Assembly (NCBI GenBank): GCA_013398015.1 | Contig: VZRR01011663.1 | Span: 1,660,042-1,724,041, forward strand | Direction: 5' to 3' | DNA length: 64,000 nucleotides | DNA from: Oreocharis arfaki | Lineage: Eukaryota; Chordata; Aves; Passeriformes; Paramythiidae | Part shown: positions 37,941-51,728 of the stretch, one piece after another | How the letters are laid out: each line of letters begins with the position of its first letter | Position numbering within the stretch: the first letter of the stretch is position 1 | Notes under the pieces: model-generated | The model's input: the letters and a program-made list of their open reading frames with translations, nothing else | Told to the model about the DNA's origin: nothing | Databases searched by the model: none | Program-made: the position numbers and the translations under genes

Positions 37941-38676
37941 CCATCTATTATGTGTGAGATAGGAAGAAGAAGAGATGAAGGGAGATACTCACCTGCTTCA
38001 CTGAGGGAAGTCCAATACCTCTGTTTCCTAAATCTCTGAGTGTAATAGAGTAGCTTGCAGCTTGCAAAGTGGCTGTATTAATTTACTTTCCCTATTCTGT
38101 AGTTGTTTCCCTATTTTTCTGTTAAGTCATGCTAAGTTTGAAAGTTAAAATGTGAGCATTTTTCTGATTGCACTATTATCTAGTTGGAATGGTATTAAAC
38201 TGTGTTATCCTACCTATACCATCTTTCAGGCAAAGAGTGTGCTTCATTAGGGAAGCAAGGGAAGTGCTTGTGGTGCTTGTATAAAAACAGAAAAAAATAA
38301 TTTTGGGACAAAATGATGTCACCGTCAATCTCAGTTTCTCGAAAGATGAGATCTGCTGCCAGTGCCTGTATAGTTTCATGTCAGGATTGCATTGCCATAG
38401 CATGGAGTTACACAAAGGTGTTTGAGAACGTGTAACTCTGGTGCCCTTGCAGGGATGGAGATACAGAGGAGCTCTCCATGAGAAGAGGAGCCCAGCAGAT
38501 GTGAACCTAACAATTACTGGAAGTGTCAGGAGGAAAACCAAATGGTCTTTTGCTTTCAACAGCCTACCAGGTCCAAAGGGAGTGTTTCACAAATTAATTT
38601 GGATCTAGTTAGAGTAAACAAGTGTAAATAGATATGTTTGCTCTAGCTGCCTGCTCATCTGCTCTGTTCCCTCAAG

Positions 38677-38709
38677 TGTCAGTGTGAGTGTGTGTGTGCA
38701 TGCACGTGT
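38677..38709 (+). repeat. TG-rich microsatellite
   Basis: Alternating TG/CA-type run (GTGTCAGTGTGAGTGTGTGT then GTGCATGCACGTGTG), imperfect. Confidence 0.7.
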
Positions 38710-39948
38710 GGGAGCTACTGCAGAGTGGAAAGACAAAAACTGACCCCAGGGGAAAACCCACATTTGATTTGGTAAGGCTTTGTATGTACCAAGCCAACAG
38801 CCAGGGATTTCTTTCTGTTCTCTTCTGTGATTTCAGAAACAGAAAGGAGTTCCTCCCTTCACCATGTTATTCAGAGTTAAGCGAGGGTGAAGCTTAGAGC
38901 ACATCACTTACAGGGAGTTACCCATGGACTGGTAACAGTCCATGGTACTCCGTTACAGTTCATTTTTCAGGTAGAACTTTCTTCTTTAGAAAGGCTACAC
39001 AAACCTCTTCTGCTATTATAAATGGTAGGTCATAAGGAACTAGCTGTGTTATAGATTTCTACAGAACAGTATAACTTACTTTCTTAACATACTCGAAGAA
39101 ATGCTCCATAGAGTTGCACATCCCTCAGCATTTTCCCTTCTCTCTCTGATGATCTTTGTCCCTTTAGCAAGGATGGATTGCTCTTCACCAAACATTTAAA
39201 TGGAGAGATGCTTGGAATAAAACAGCACTTAGCATGCACGAGATTTCTTCTTGAACCTGAGTGTGAAATGGAGATTTTTAATGCATGGCTTGGTAGACTT
39301 CTTCCAGGTACTTGGACTTCATATCTGTTTTCACAAGAGATGTGTAAGATGCAGAATCATCCAGAAACTTGTTTCCTTTTATCTATGAGTAGAATATAGT
39401 CTAACATGGAAAAGTTAAGCATCCATAGTTTCATGTGGATACAGGAAAGCTTTATGCTGTACTTACTTTTATAAAAAAGATTCTATACAATAAGAGCTGT
39501 AAGTTGGATGTTTGATCTGTTTAGCATAAGCCTAAATGATGGCACTGGTGTAGTTTTAATGGATTGCCCAAGGCCTCCATCGGGGTCCAGCACCTCTGTG
39601 TCACCACAGTGGAGATGTTTTCTGATAGAAACACTAAAAAGGCTCTGTAATTTAAAACATTGGGAAAACCTTCCTTTCCATTAGCAATGCATTTAAACTT
39701 CAACATCAGGTCTTGCACTAATTTTTCCGATACCATAACAGTATCTACTTTCCACATCAAGCCACGGTTGCTTGTTCTTGGTCTGTTTGAACAGGTAATG
39801 CTCCTAAGGAATAAAATGGAGGCATTTTTGGCAGCCCAAGGAGAAAGTAATGAAGCTGGAAAATCCTCACCGTGACTCTGGTATTACTGAAAAAATGAGG
39901 TTGTTGTTTATGAGTCCGCTTTACTCCAAGCTGTGTTGATGTGGAGCT

Positions 39949-39974
39949 TGTTTGTTTGTTTGTTTGTTTGTTTT
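39949..39974 (+). repeat. (GTTT)n microsatellite
   Basis: About six TTTG units ending in TTTTAAG. Same motif as the run in the duplicated block of intron 5, but in an unrelated context. Confidence 0.9.
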
Positions 39975-40190
39975 AAGCCCTACTTAATGGGGTGAAATCT
40001 GCATACTAAGTCCTTAAGAGTAATATAGAAAGTATTTCTGTGCAGTTAAAAACATAGTTCTGGAATTGCCAATATAACACAAAGGCAGCAGTCACAGAAG
40101 TGTGTAGGTTTGCACATTCCAGAGCACCTTGCAACCACAAAACCAGATTTTCTGATATTACTCAGCAACGTCATTTCAAAGCCATGCAGT

Positions 40191-40240
40191 AATGGAAAGA
40201 TCTAATTGTGCCATTAATGGAAAGATGTAATTGTGCCATT
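40191..40240 (+). repeat. 25-bp tandem duplication
   Basis: Two adjacent 25-base units beginning AATGGAAAGAT and ending GTGCCATT, differing at one base (C in the first, G in the second, twelfth position). Confidence 0.95.
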
Positions 40241-43200
40241 TCAAACACACAGGCTAGTGGGGACAGCAAGTTGCATAGTCAGGTGGTTTCATGGCATGAG
40301 CAGTGCCTGTTGTCCATGTTACGCTGAAGTTTATGGAGTAGCATGAAGTCACATCTTGTACTGCTACAAACCAGAAATGTTTCCATTTGCTTTTGGTTTT
40401 CCTTCTTTAGAAAGAAAAGTTAACTACAAACATAATCTCCCCTCTATCAATATCTGTATCAGTGCATAGTAAAGGGTGATTACAGAAGTCTGAATATAGC
40501 TTCAATTGCTGAAAGAGACATCTCATATTACTCCAGTGTGTTGTTTACAAAACAAAAGCTACTAAAAATAGAAAATACAATTTTCCTTATCGAGATGCAG
40601 GTGTTATTCACATTACTGCAAATAAAATCAGATTTAATTAAGTAGTAAACAGATCTTATGTTTTAATCTGATCTTAGTGTCCTAATAGTTTATTATTAGG
40701 AAAACCAGTAGATAGGGATTAATGCAAACACATTTAATCATCAGTAAAAGTGAGGTAGGTGCATGTTGGTTGCACTATGTGAACAGTGCTTACTGCATCT
40801 GAATATAGCTTTTGGTTTCAAGTCTCTTCTTAAAAAAATTACTGTCCAGACCCCTCTGGAGTGTGCTGCCATAAAACTTGCCCTGACATCTGGTCAGACA
40901 GTGGCCACTGACTGTAGCCTCAGGTAGTTGCTGCCATGTCCACCCTGTTGGCAGTCCTGTCCCCATGCCTATGAAGAGCAAAAGAAAGTGTAATTTCCAC
41001 CTCTCCTGTGAGCTGCCGGTGAGTTTCTTGAATGTTGCCAAAAGGACTTTGCGCTGACACCCTGCTGCTGGCCATGCTGGTGCAGGTCAGTAAACAGGCA
41101 ATGTGGGCAGCCTTGCCCACAGTCCTGGGATTTGTTCTGTTTCTTAGGCCAGATCAGTCTGTGCTGGCCTCCAGTGTGGCTTGCTGCCCTGTTTCTGTAG
41201 CAAAGGCATTTTGGCTGTACTGCCTGAATAGGCTGGTCTGCCCAGCTTGTGGGAAGCCAGCCACAGCCTGCTGCAGAGCTGGAAATGGATGTTAACAGCT
41301 CATCCTCATTCACCCATTTTCCAGGCTAACAAACTCGGACTATTCACTTATAAAATCAAATTTTTCCTTCCAAGATAGTTTACCTGTGATAGCTGATACC
41401 CATCTGCCCTGGTGCTATGTTGGCCCAAGCTCTTTTCTGGGATCCTTGCTGCAGCTTTTCTGATTTTGCCTAATGTGGGTTACCACCAGCTGCCATCCAC
41501 CTGAAGGCATTACTTCAGTCTGAGGAAAGCTGGAGAACTTTTCATGAGGTAACTATTCATCTGTCAGCAGCATAGGGCTCTTTTGCCAAGATGTGTGTAG
41601 TTGCAGGACCTTCCTCTGGTGGTCGTGTCAAAGGTTCTGAAATTTGTGTTAAAAGGTAGACATGATCAGCACTGGATACTAGAGCCTACAGGAAGGGCTT
41701 GAACATGGCCAAGCTCATGATTTATGAGTAGTATAAAAACCAGATAATTTGGAAGCTGCCTAATTAAGACAATGTTGAGAGACTTCTAGAACAACACATG
41801 ATCACCTTGTTTATAGCAGGAAAGCAGGAAGACCAGAATAAATCTCAGCTGCCATGGGAAGACTGGTTTGTTTAGCATTAAGATCACAGTTGTCAGTTAC
41901 TTTTGGCAATGCTCAGTGAGCTTATTTTCAATTGTAGCACGGGAACAGTGTTATTCTGGTTGCTTCTCATCCTTTTAGTGTGCATTTCCTCAAGAAGTTT
42001 CTCTGACGGAAGCAAAACCTTGTATTTTCCAGCCCTTATTTTTAAATATATGATCCTTTGCCTGATTTCCAAGCTCATGTAGCCATATGGTTATATTCTG
42101 CACTTCGTTGTACTTCTTTTTCCTTTTTTTTAGCTATTCTTTGAACTGTCTGTTCACCATCCACCTCTTTCCACATTAGTTTCCTCTGATGACCCTTTAT
42201 TACTGATGTTTCTCAGCTGCTCAGAAGATCATCTTTAATTTCAAAGCTACAAATGGGAATTAATTGCTATCCAGATGTTGTACCAACCTCCCACTCCAGC
42301 CTCTACAAGCAAACTCTTCGTGGTGACTACTGATTATTTTCGCTCAATAGATGGGATCCAAACTCTGCATCTGGCCATCTGGAGCCTGCTTCATCATGGC
42401 TGGTGTCCTAAGGGCCTGTTTTGGTCATTCCCCTGCAGCACATTGCAGATCCCCAGGCACAGCCCAGCTTCCCATTGGCAGCACCTCCTCTGACTCACAT
42501 TCCTCCCAGGATAGCACTGTGTGCTGCAGGTGCAGGAGTGCCAAACGCAGCCTTTTTCTAATCCTCTCTGTTGACAGCGATGTTTGACTTCTCCAATTTA
42601 ATCTCCTGATAGGTTCCAAGATGAAGCTGCTCCCTATTTTATGTCTGGCTCAGTATTTATCTGTCAACTTGGTGCCTGCTGAGATCATTGGTGATCAACT
42701 GCTCTTAAACCAAAGAGCCTTAAATCAAAGTTACTGGCAGAAGGCCTTTTTAAACCACAGGGATTTTATGTTTGAACCTGAAAGGCACAGGGCAGTAAAA
42801 GCAGGACCCTTGTGGTCAATACAGTCCCTGTAATGTGAGACATTATATTCCTTTTTTAGCCTCACAGGGTAGATCTTCCAACCCCTGTTGCCTTTTCAAC
42901 TCCTTGCATCCTCCCTGAGAAGCAGAGACCCCACACAGGTGATGTGTGTTGGATGTACCAGTGCTCACTGATGTAGCTTCTCTGAGCCCTCATTCCCTCC
43001 AGCTCTCACTTCATATTCTTTCTTTACATTCCCCAGCAATGGGATACATTTTTGCTGGTTTCCAGGCCTGTTTGGCAAATACTGTCCTTCCAGTCATGGT
43101 TTTCTCAAGGAGACCTTACTATTATTGTTACTTGAACTATTATTTTCACATGTTTTTTTAGTGGTATATACAACAATTTTACCTGGAGAAAGCTCTCACG

Positions 43201-43666
43201 GCAACTCTGCGACAGCTCTTCCTCTAATTTTTTTTTGTGAGTAAATTATGAAATGTCTAATACATGCTTCTGCTTTTGTGAATCTTTTCTTGGTTTGGGA
43301 TGGAACCAGCTACAGTTCACACAATTCCACCCTTGCGAAAATCCCCAGTTTACATACCTGAGAAAACCACAGTAACTGGGTGGAGAAAGTATAGTCTCCA
43401 CAATTAAAACACAAGCTGGCTTAATGAAGGCAAATTTATTAGGGAGAATTTTATGACAGTAAATTTTCACCTTTGGCAATAATCTAATATACAGCACAAC
43501 AGATAGCACAGGGCTGAACAATACCCTGAGCACAGCCCAGACAGAGGAATGCTGCAGTGGGGGATCCTCGGATCTGAGTCACCATCTCCCTTCACTGCCC
43601 AGGAAGAGAGGCAATGGTCCTGGCCCTCTCTGTTTCTTTCTGCTTTGTGCCTTGTCCTAGCAGCCC

Positions 43667-43681
43667 TTTTTTTTTTTTTTT
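43667..43681 (+). repeat. Poly-T run (15)
   Basis: Fifteen T in a row between CAGCCC and GGCATTTG. There is no adjacent recognisable retroposon body on either side. Confidence 0.9.
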
Positions 43682-44695
43682 GGCATTTGTACCTTTTTAC
43701 AGTTCCTGCCCTACCACTCTGTATTTTGATTTTTGTTAATCCATGCGTGTTTGGAGGTCCCTTACAGTCTCCCTCATTTTCCAGTTGCCTACTTAATGCT
43801 CAACTGCATCTTCGCATTCCCATTTGTTCCTCAGTGGAGGCCAGCAGTGCTCTGGGTCATGCACTCTCCCAGGGGAAGAGGACTGGAGATGGCAGAGGGA
43901 ATGGCTGCAAGAGCTACACAGGAGCCTGATCTGAGGATGGCACCTTGGCAGAGGTCACTTACTCAAGCCATGTTCTCAGCCCCAGGCACAGCAAGTTAAA
44001 AAATCTTGACTGGGATCTGATCCCCTGTCAGCCCAAGATAGCAATAGGCCAAGAATATTTACCACCTGCTGCTCAGACTCCCACCTCTCCTCCTTCTGAT
44101 GCCCATGATTTTGGCTGACAGTTATTTTAACTGTTTGCTTGGTTTTCAGCTTTGTTCCTTTTTGTGGGCATGGAGACTGTCTTCACATACTTACCTACTC
44201 TCTTGGACTCACTGCTTATGAAATAGATTAAAAAATATTTTTCAAGCTTTTACAAGGTTTCATGAAGTTCACCCTAGCTGAAAATGTAAATATCAAGAGA
44301 GTTTGATCTACAACTTAGATTTTTTTAAAAGTCTTCCTAAGTATAAGTTAAGCAACTAAGTAAGTTATTTAGAGCAGTTGCAGAGGCCTTTGAGTTCTTT
44401 TAGGAAAGGATTGATACACATCTCTTGGAGATTATGCAGATACAGTTAGTACAAATCAGAGATCCTTGATCCCTATAAACATGCAAATTAAAAACAATTA
44501 AAATATACCACATGGCCTAATGCTTAATATAAGCATACACCCAATGCTCATGCAGCCACAAATTAGTTTATCTAAAGAGACCAAGAGGAAGATGAAGAAT
44601 AGGGTGGGGTGACACTTGATCACAATAAGTAATGTCTAGCTCTGAGAAGGTGGTTTCCAAAGGGCTATTTTGGGAGTATTTTAGGTCATTGTACA

Positions 44696-44738
44696 AAGAA
44701 AAAAAACCCAAACCCACAAAAAAATCCAACCCCAAACT
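44696..44738 (+). repeat. A/C-rich low-complexity tract
   Basis: Runs of A broken by CCC/CCCC groups, lacking G and nearly lacking T. It is the complement-strand version of the T/G-rich tracts in intron 5. Confidence 0.75.
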
Positions 44739-47700
44739 TACTGTAAAGAACAAGACAAATACTCAAGGAAGCAATCCAAGATAAAGTGGTGGTGGGCATT
44801 GCAGAAACATGGTAAAGCTACACAAACAATACATAATACAATAATTTCCGGCAGGGTATGAGCAAGTTAGGGCTGCTGAGACATCCCCATTGCACAAAGT
44901 AATGAAGAAATAACAAAAGCAGATACTCAAAACTTTTAGAAAGGGGAAGTTGTGAAGGAAATAGGAAATAAAGTCAAGACACAGGGTGTTGAAATAACCA
45001 GGGAAGGAGGAATCACTGTCAACACTGAGACTGTGACAGATGAGAGAACAGAAGAAGGAAACAGGACATGGTTGTGAAACTAGTGGGGAAAGGCTGCTGG
45101 AACATTAAAAAAAATCTGCAAAACCAGAAGCATGCAAATAGCTACCAACTGGCAGGTTTTACTGCTCTTTCCTGATTTTGTGGAAGGTCACCTCAGTGCT
45201 TCCTTAGAGATATGATGGGAGTCAGTATTGGAAGCAGCCTTGGTAAAAGTTGCCTTCAGTGGATTCACATCACTTTAAAGGCAGCAGTGAGCAAGGAGGA
45301 GCCAGTCAACCCCACCAGCTGGGCAGGGAGATGGGGATGCCATGTGCTGGTCATGCTCATTCCTTTCAAGAAGCATCTGCTTCAGGAGGCAGCACTTTAC
45401 AGGGTAAACCATGTCATACAGATACTCAAATGACAACATTGTCATAAAACAAAATGAAGGTTTCAACAAGATTGCAGTTTTTCAAGAATTAGCAAACCTT
45501 CAGGTCATTGTCTGAGGTAAGTGCTAAGGGCAGCCAAAGAGTTGTGACGCTTCTGTGCTTCTCATTTCCATGAGCAGCAATTTGGCATTTAGGGGCTGGG
45601 AGAAATACTCCCATGGAAGATCTGAATGCTGTTCCTGGGTCACTGCATGTAAGACAGTATAAATAGCAGACATATTTAAATTAGTGACAACACTCTCCAT
45701 CATTCTGCAAACATCAGTCCTTCCATCCTAGATTTACAGCCTCTCATCTCCAGAGTCTTCATCTAAGGCAAAGGGCAAGATGTTGTCATGAAGGAATTAA
45801 TAAATAACAGATAGGTGCCATATTTGCAGGAGATGGGCTCTGCACCACTAACTCCTCCATGGATGATGGCAAATGGAGATGTGCTCAGCCACCCGTGTTG
45901 GACAGACACTGGTACATGGAACCACTCTTTGAACCTCTCTTTGGTGTCCAAGTGCAAATTGTACTTGTAAAAGTATTGGTTGTAAAACAGCGTGAGTATG
46001 CTGTGAGATAAAGGTACATAATAGGCTGCAGCTGAAAAGATTATAGTAGTGATACATAAAGAATGTCCTGCATTAATCACTTCCTTTGTGAAAGTATTTA
46101 TGTTTTGCAAATCATTATCACATAGCAACATACATTGTCATTTTTACTTTTTATAGACTTAAACTGTTTCCTGGGGGTATTATTTCTCTCTGGCTCAGCA
46201 AAATTAAAACAGTATCTCACTTAACACTGTCTATAAGTAGATGGAAATAGTTGGCTCCAGATGTGTTATGAATTCTGCTTAAAGAATTAACATGGTTTAG
46301 ATCATAGAAAGTGGAGCATATTTGCTGTTCAACACTTTCTTATAGAGGAGTAATCTGTGTTTAGCTTTATGGATCTTATCAAACGCTCGTTCAAGCCAAG
46401 TCACAACTCTTGCCAAGAATACTTAATGCCACGTTTGAGGCGATGAAATGTAAACCAGGAAGAGACCTGGCAGGATTGCTGGGTTCCCCCTCAGCACTGA
46501 GCCCCCTCCCACCAGGGAGCCCTGCCGGACCCCCGCCACAGGCACTCACTGCAGGGAAACATCACAGCAAGGTTTGTCTAAGGACTCCTGAAAAATCTTT
46601 CTGGAAAGGGATTCTCCAGCCTCTCCCCACACTCCACGCCTTGCACATCTTGGAAATGTTCCCTAGTAGGTTGTCAAAGCACTCTTTGTTGCAGAAGGAA
46701 AATTGATTTCTTCATGTCTTTGTCTACACAGATAATATAAAACAGTCATCTCCTCAAGAAGGCTTTATGTATTAGAGGATTGTTTCCATCTCTGTTCCTA
46801 ATATTCTTTCCTTGGACTAACTAAGCCATGTTTTTCATTTTGAATCCCTTGGTGTATAATTCTCTTGATTCTTGTGCTCCTTGAATGCTTCTCACTTTGT
46901 CCAGGTCTGCAAGCACCATGTCCAGACCAGGGCTCCACACTCCACTTAATTAATTCAAAGATCTTTAGCCTCTATTAAATCACGCTATATCAGTGCCCAC
47001 TTCTGTTTTAAGAGGAGTGAAGATAATGCTTGTCTTCTCCCAGTCCTCAGACCGATTTGGTGCCATGCCAGGGTGGCCCACACCGGGCTCAGTGGTGATC
47101 CCAGCCAAATTCTGGCATGCTCAGACCTCCCATGTGGACTGCCTGCACCTCTTGCCCTTCCTTTTGCATGCTGTTATCTTCAGCCCTGTCTAGATGAGCA
47201 AAGAGTGACTCAGTGGAGGACATAGGAGTGGATGATGAGTGACTTTGTCCTTCTCTTTCCCCCTGAAATCTGCTGCCCAGCACTTGTGGCTGGCAGGGAG
47301 GGAGGACTGGGCTGGGCTGTGAGTCATCCTCCACTCCCTGCTCTCTTCCTAAGCCAGGAGTTGCGTGTTCCCTGCCAGCTGCAAGCTATGGCCAAGGCCC
47401 TGGCCCCATGTTTGTAGGGAAAAATCTTCCCTCGCTGTGCATATCCACTGCTGTAGCACAAATATGGCCCCATTTAGAGCAGCGCTCCCTTCCCTTTGCC
47501 CTGGTGGATGAGCCCTGCACTCCTCTGTGTCACCGCTGGCAGCAGATGCCTGCTGCTGTCCTGCTGCGCAGCAAGCAATGGCCTCATCATAAAGAATTTC
47601 AGCATTAAAAATGGGTCCAAAAGTCTGAAAAAACCCAACAGCTGTCCCATGACATCCTAATACCAGATGGAGAGTGAGACGTTACGTGTCCACAATGCAG

Positions 47701-48599
47701 GTGTTTACAGTTCCTGAGCTGATTGACAGAAAGGCAAGTTTAAAACTTGAACAGTAGCTACATCAATGCCAGAGGTACAGACCCGAAGGGAGAGGTGAAC
47801 TAAGGGGTTAAACATTAGATAGCTTCTGAGTGTTAAAAATAACATGTCTATGGCCATAGCTTTCCGCTGGGAGTTCCCTTGAACACCTGAGCCTCTGAAA
47901 CTCACAAGATATCCACAGAGAGATGCTCTCCATCAGTGCCTGTCCACACTGCAGCTGTGATGGGGCAGGACAGACCCTACCTGAGCTGTGCAGGAGGAGC
48001 CGTGTGATGGGAAAGTGGGTGAACTCACCTGGCACTGCTCCAGTACTGCCAGCATCTGACAGTCAGAGGTCTGGGGTAAAAATCAAGCAAACTTTAATTG
48101 TCAAGAACACTTTCTATTTGTTGTTAATAGTTTGAGAGGGTTTTTAAAATTAGTTCTTTATATTACAGCATTTGGGTACTTTATTATTACTTTTTGTTTC
48201 CATTATGCACAATCTGCAGGATTAAATATGCACCGTGGGAGCTGCTTTTGATTTGATGTCTTCTGCTTGCCTGTGCTGTTTGCAGAGATCTTCACACTCT
48301 CCAGGTGACACAAGCAGCCCTGACTTTTCAAAGAGGTAACCTACCATCAGCCAACACCTGTAAAATCCTGCAAACCCATGACCAGCATTGCATCGCTGAG
48401 CCTTCAGCTTTGCTTGGTATTTGTAAATAATTTTTAAGATGGTTCTATATGAAGGTGCTGAGGAAGAAGTGCAAGAAGTGCTGGATAGCATGCTGCAGCA
48501 GTATTTTCTGGTTATGTCTTTCCTGTGCAAAACTTCAGCCTTCCTCACGTATGAAGCGGAGATGAAACCCCTGCTCAGCATCTCTGAGTGAAGAGAGGC

Positions 48600-49224
48600 T
48601 TTTTTCACCTGCCCTCCACTCCAGGAAGAGGTGGTCCTTCTCCCCTGCCCGCCGGCACCGCGGGGACCCACCAGAGCAGCAGGTAGCGAAGCCACCCCGG
48701 CTCCAAGTAGGCCATTGCGGGGCCATTAGTCATCCATTCACCACATGCCTCACTGCCTGTGCCCGGAGCAGACGTGTTCCACTGCCTTCATGTAACTCCC
48801 CCGGAGGGCTGGCTGCTGCTGGGGGACAGCCACCACTCCCACTGCCACCAGCCAGTACCCCAGTACCCAGCAGGAACCGCGTGCTCTGGGTGACATTGAA
48901 GCCTGCCATGAAGAGGCAGAGGTGCCCGTGAGCCAGGAGCAGGAGGACCTGCTGCAACAGTGCCAGCCCTGAGCTGAAAAGCCCACCTGGGGCAAAACCC
49001 CCGGTCCTGGCCGGCAGGGCTAACCCTCTCCTCCCACTCCCCCAGCTGGGAGCACACTGTTGGGATAGAGAGTCACCATCAAACTTTGTGTCAAAAGACA
49101 CGTGCGGCTCAGACCCCCCTTCACCCCCCAGCCTGCAGGCTCCTCCCCATCTCAAGCCAACAGTCCTGGTGGATTTTAACAAGCATGAAGGATTGGTTTT
49201 GTCTAATCCTGTGTGTGCAACCAT
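48600..49224 (-). other. GC-rich island with unrecognised minus-strand open frame
   Basis: About 600 bases of clearly raised GC content in AT-rich surroundings. On the minus strand an ATG at 49224 opens a 164-codon frame to 48730. Residues 81-108 (48901-48984) form a hydrophobic segment (GLFSSGLALLQQVLLLL, continuing to CLFMAG), followed by an NVTQS glycosylation-type site. A second hydrophobic piece (YWLVAVGVVAV) lies in another frame, and a third (WLRYLLLWWVPAVPAG) lower down on the same strand. This could be a decayed multi-pass membrane protein gene, an unrecognised exon, or chance in GC-rich DNA. I recognise no family and see no convincing splice or promoter context. Confidence 0.3.
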
Positions 49225-51713
49225 CAGGCAGGTTCCTATCTCGACTTAACCTACAGGTAGAACGACTCTGGTCATACTGCCAGCATATTTCAGGGGTTTA
49301 TGGCCACACCCCTGTGGTGTGTGCACTCCGATATCCCTCAGGTCGTCTTTCATCATCGGTTACGCTTCAAGTCTCTGCAATCAGATACGGTTATCTGAGC
49401 AACAGGGAGAAATATTTACCAAAATGAAATTTAGATGGGAAAATGGAGACGAAAGAATAAAGGGAGGAGAAAAGGTAAAAACTCAATGTTGTTTGAAATT
49501 CGCACTGATGTTTGTTAGAAGATGAATTGGTTTCACTTTTGCACGTTGGCAGTTCTATACAGGGAGATTTATCTCATGTAACATATTCTTTGCCTTCTAG
49601 TTTGCATGGCAATTTATTTTTCGAGGAATTTGGTTTTTTTCTTTCCCATACATTTAGCTCTTGCTAATGCTGAGAGAGGTTGTTGGTGAAGACCTCAAGA
49701 GAACTTGGATTGTGATGAGCCAGGGATGTCGAAAGTCCAGTCCTGGATAATATTTCTACATTTTTACTGTTCTTCTGTATACCTATTATTTTTTTTCCCT
49801 CAGTTTCTTCTTATGAGATGCTGTCTTGGCTATGATCAACAGGGGATGCTGAGATCCAGGTACAGATTGCTGAGCTGAGGTGTTGCAGCACCTTTGTGCA
49901 GGTGACCAACCCAAGTACCATTCACCTGCCAAAGCATCCCATTGGGCCGAGGAACACCCCTTCCTCGGGACCCTCCAGTCCTTGCATGAGAGAAAAAGGC
50001 CTTGGATACCCCTGTGGCCATGACTTTGGGCAGAGCAGCTCAGTGACTCTTTGTTCTTCTACCAAAATCTTTGAGGATGGCTGGCAATGTCATTTGTCCC
50101 CCTGGTGTCCTGGTGGGAGGCTATGGAGAAGATGCTAAAAACAACAGCTTAGTAGACCATCACCATCTATCGCCATCTCTGCTCGTGAGCACTGTTGTAC
50201 CTGGCAGAGAAATCAGGTGGGACAAACCCCACTGTGGTGTCCTGCAGCACACAGCCCTGGGCAGGACACACAGCGGCAGAACTTAAAATAACATTTTGCT
50301 CGTAACAGGGAAACAAAGAGAAGGAATTGTGATAAAACCTGAGTGGTCCCATGGCAAAGGTGCCCTTAAGCCTGTCTCCTTGTCCTGTGCTGACAGCTGC
50401 TTGACGTTAGGGCACTCAGGTCACTTCCTCCATGCTCCAAAACAGAAATTTCTGCCTCCTGATGGCAGAATTAGCTGGTTAATCACCATCAGCTTCTTTA
50501 AGTTCCAGAAATGGAAAGCTGCATCAAAACTCAGTGCTGTTACCACAGGTACTGTCCACAGCCCTGTGGGATTCAAATGGGATTTCTGCTCTTTGCAGTT
50601 GTTCATCCGGCTCTTCTGGACACACCCTGACTTGTGACTGCCATCTCAGCACTTAATTAAGGGGTTAATGGACATCTCCTCCTGCTTCTTGCTCAATATG
50701 GTTGTAATGGCAGCCTGGACCCCTCAGGGAGGGAGAGCAGGAATGGGTCTCCTCTGGGATCTCCTTTACAACACTAAAATGTACTCCCATATCATGCTGT
50801 TGCCTTGTGAATATCTGGTGTGGTATGGGTTACAGAGACATCTTTGTGGACATGAAAAGTGTTAAAACATACCTACTTACTGTGTTCCAAATGCCATGCA
50901 TTACAGACTTGAGACAGTATCTTAGGCACCATAAATTTTGCCCTTAAGCACTAAGTAATGTGTGAATTATTACTTAAAATTAGTATCCCGTACTTGTTAG
51001 GATTTGTTTTCTTCAGTAAGTTCCTTTGCTCCCTCTTCAGCATGCGTATGTCTGATGCATGCCATTATTCTTTCAGTTAGTGCAAACTTTCCACCGGGCC
51101 CACAGGGATCAGGGTGCTCTGTACCAGGGTTTTCGTCTGGGAGGCTGTGACCTGCAGGAGAAGAGCTGTGGATGAGAACTCAGATTGCTCCAGAGCAGTC
51201 TGGAAGCTGAGTGGCACCACTGGCCCTCAGCCAGCCAATGCCAAGGTGAAAGCATCACCCTGGCTTTGCAAAGGGGAAAGAGCTCAGATCAAGGTCACAG
51301 TAAGTAGTTCATGTAAAGTTTTCTTTCTCAAGCCTCCTTCCTGCCTTATGTCACAGGGTCCCCCAAGGGAAAGTCCCAGGAAACACTTGTTCTCTGGGGT
51401 TAGGCTGGGAAACTGAGCAGGGAAGCCAAGCGGATGTGTGATTTCCCAAAAGGGTTTGGGATACCCCTGCATTCCCAATGGGGTTGATGCATGGGAGGTG
51501 ATATGTGTCACAACAAAGCCACAGAGGCATATGAAACAAAAGCTGGTCTGATTCCCTCTCTGAGCTCTACTACATCCTAATGAGATGGTCTCAGAGGTCC
51601 AGTGCTTAGCACAGGGAGGATCTGAATGCCCTCAAAGATGGGGGAAATTTTGATGTTTCAGATCTTGGGCTTTATTTGGATTGTATCCATTTCAGCAAGG
51701 CTGTTTCCGGGAC

Positions 51714-51728
51714 TTTTTTTTTTTTTTT
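51714..51728 (+). repeat. Poly-T run (15)
   Basis: Fifteen T in a row following CCGGGAC and preceding ACTAGAAG. No retroposon body is recognised next to it. Confidence 0.9.

Larger units (their letters stand above)
37960..48200. other. Intergenic region downstream of CRYL1, no gene seen
   Basis: About 10 kb in which neither strand has a frame with a recognisable domain; the longest frames (up to about 127 codons, at 38176-38559 minus) look random. Contents seen are a short TG-rich run near 38680, (GTTT)n at 39949-39974, a 25-bp tandem repeat at 40191-40240, a run of 15 T at 43667-43681, an A/C-rich tract near 44696-44738 and a purine-rich patch at 44930-45110. Confidence 0.6.

Noticed and set aside
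38176..38559. 127-codon minus-strand frame downstream of CRYL1
   Set aside because: No domain, no conservation evidence, and composition like random AT-rich sequence.
48222..48695. 157-codon minus-strand open frame
   Set aside because: Low-complexity start and no recognisable family. Kept only as part of the GC-rich island observation, not as a gene.
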